A DNA stretch of 6,194 nt. It comes from Deltaproteobacteria bacterium (lineage in GTDB: Bacteria; Myxococcota; UBA727; JABDBI01). Under the pieces are notes generated by a model that did no database searches, was not told where the DNA came from, and saw nothing but the letters and a program-made list of their open reading frames with translations. Where the stretch lies: contig JAESQZ010000078.1 of the NCBI GenBank assembly GCA_016764955.1, forward strand, positions 1-6,194, read 5' to 3'. A program made the translations under genes and the position numbers. Of the stretch, positions 5,289 to 6,194 are shown in pieces (within the stretch, counting starts at the first letter, position 1; each line of letters begins with the position of its first letter).

Positions 5289-6194
5289 TAAACTGAAAGA
5301 AATGTCGAAGCGCTATGACGTACTCATGGAAGAGCTTTCACAGCCTGGCATCAAGCCAAGCCAAATCCAGACACTTAATAAAGAAAGAAGCCAACTCGAG
5401 CCTATCGTCGGTGCACATGAACGTTATGAAGCGCTTAAACAAGAGCTTGCAGATAACGAATCGCTTTTACAAGATTCAGACACCGACATTCGAGAAATGG
5501 CTCGAGAAGAAATCGGGCGCCTGAAGCCAGAGCTTGAAACTCTTGAGCAGGAAATCAAGATTCTTTTACTGCCTAAAGACCCAGATGATCAAAAAAACGT
5601 AATTCTAGAAATCAGAGCTGGCACCGGCGGTGACGAAGCCAGTTTATTCGCAGGCGAGCTCTTCTTAATGTACGTCCGTTTTGCTGAAAAAATGCGTTGG
5701 AAACCAGAAATCTTAAGTAAATCTGAGGGCACCAAAGGCGGTTACAAAGAAATCATCGCTATGATTAGCGGCAATCAAGTTTATTCATGGCTCAAATTCG
5801 AAGCAGGCGTTCACCGAGTTCAGCGTGTCCCTGAGACTGAAACACAAGGCCGGGTTCATACATCTGCCTGCAGTGTGGCTATTTTGCCTGAAGCTGAAGA
5901 AGTCGATATTCAAATTGCTGAAAAAGATCTGCGTATCGATGTCTTTCGTGCTGGTGGTCCCGGTGGGCAGTCTGTTAACACGACTGACTCCGCTGTACGT
6001 ATTACGTATATCCCGACTGGTGTTTCTGTCCAGTGTCAGGACGAAAAAAGCCAGCTTAAAAATAAGAACAAGGCCATGAAAGTCCTTCGAGCAAGGCTAT
6101 ATGACGCCAAGCAAGAGGCTTTAAATAAAGAGCGTGCTGAAGAGCGCAAAGCCATGGTTAAAAGCGGGGATCGCTCTGATAAAATTAGAACCTA
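5281..6194 (+). CDS. prfA: peptide chain release factor 1 (RF1), C-terminus cut by window edge
   Basis: Recognises UAA and UAG stop codons and triggers peptide release on the ribosome. The 304 visible residues cover most of the usual length of about 360. The order is: coiled-coil N-terminal domain (1-100), EIRAGTGGDEASLFAGELF (110-128), GVHRVQRVPETETQGRVHTSA (176-196) with the stop-codon-reading tripeptide PET at 184-186, and the catalytic GGQ at 228-230 in FRAGGPGGQSVNTTDSAVR. PET is one of the PxT variants of RF1, and RF2 would show SPF instead. The frame is cut at KIRT, where RF1 normally continues into YNFPQ. ATG 5281 fits the family N-terminus, with a weak GGA 6 nt upstream. It overlaps the preceding small frame by 8 nt, so it is probably translated from the rpmE operon mRNA. 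The usual downstream partner prmC, which methylates the GGQ glutamine, would lie outside the window. Confidence 0.97.
   Translation, partial: MLNKLKEMSKRYDVLMEELSQPGIKPSQIQTLNKERSQLEPIVGAHERYEALKQELADNESLLQDSDTDIREMAREEIGRLKPELETLEQEIKILLLPKDPDDQKNVILEIRAGTGGDEASLFAGELFLMYVRFAEKMRWKPEILSKSEGTKGGYKEIIAMISGNQVYSWLKFEAGVHRVQRVPETETQGRVHTSACSVAILPEAEEVDIQIAEKDLRIDVFRAGGPGGQSVNTTDSAVRITYIPTGVSVQCQDEKSQLKNKNKAMKVLRARLYDAKQEALNKERAEERKAMVKSGDRSDKIRT

Noticed and set aside
5315..6079. Plus-strand open frames of 69 and 84 codons within prfA.
   Set aside because: They are out of frame with the clear RF1 sequence and show no independent features.

Overview
This is a compact, gene-dense bacterial chromosomal window with moderate GC and almost no non-coding space. 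It encodes housekeeping metabolism and translation functions. Family membership of most genes is clear from motifs, but the host is not. Gram-negative-type gene content and the bL31 / DUF1385 / RF1 gene order suggest a proteobacterium or a delta-proteobacteria/Bdellovibrionota-like lineage. That placement is inference with low confidence. No phage, transposase, CRISPR or toxin-antitoxin genes are visible.

Left part (1-2881, minus strand). Read from right to left, a split glutamine-dependent NAD synthetase comes first: an amidase subunit (2135-2881) and a synthetase subunit (1239-2147) that overlap by 13 nt. A FadE5-like acyl-CoA dehydrogenase follows, truncated by the window edge (1-1145). 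A complete tRNA-Ser(GCU) gene (1242-1333) lies on the plus strand between them. The synthetase frame has no stop at its expected C-terminus. It runs antisense through the whole tRNA and stops at the first codon beyond it.

Middle part (2882-3919, plus strand). A YhbY-family ribosome-assembly protein and the octanoyltransferase LipB are separated almost entirely by a 77-nt nested palindrome. The palindrome has 29-nt perfect arms, and each arm contains its own hairpin. The lipB ATG lies 3 nt after it and has no visible Shine-Dalgarno.

Right part (3917-6194, plus strand). rpmE (bL31), a DUF1385/YqhQ-type membrane protein, a candidate 34-residue membrane protein and prfA (RF1, cut by the edge) form a tight operon with overlaps of 17, 4 and 8 nt. 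A good extended -10 promoter overlaps the lipB stop codon. It would start transcription only a few bases before the rpmE ATG, suggesting a leaderless or nearly leaderless mRNA.

The features most worth a second look are the NadE/tRNA antisense fusion, the linker-less split NadE, the palindrome against lipB, and the small membrane ORF between DUF1385 and prfA.
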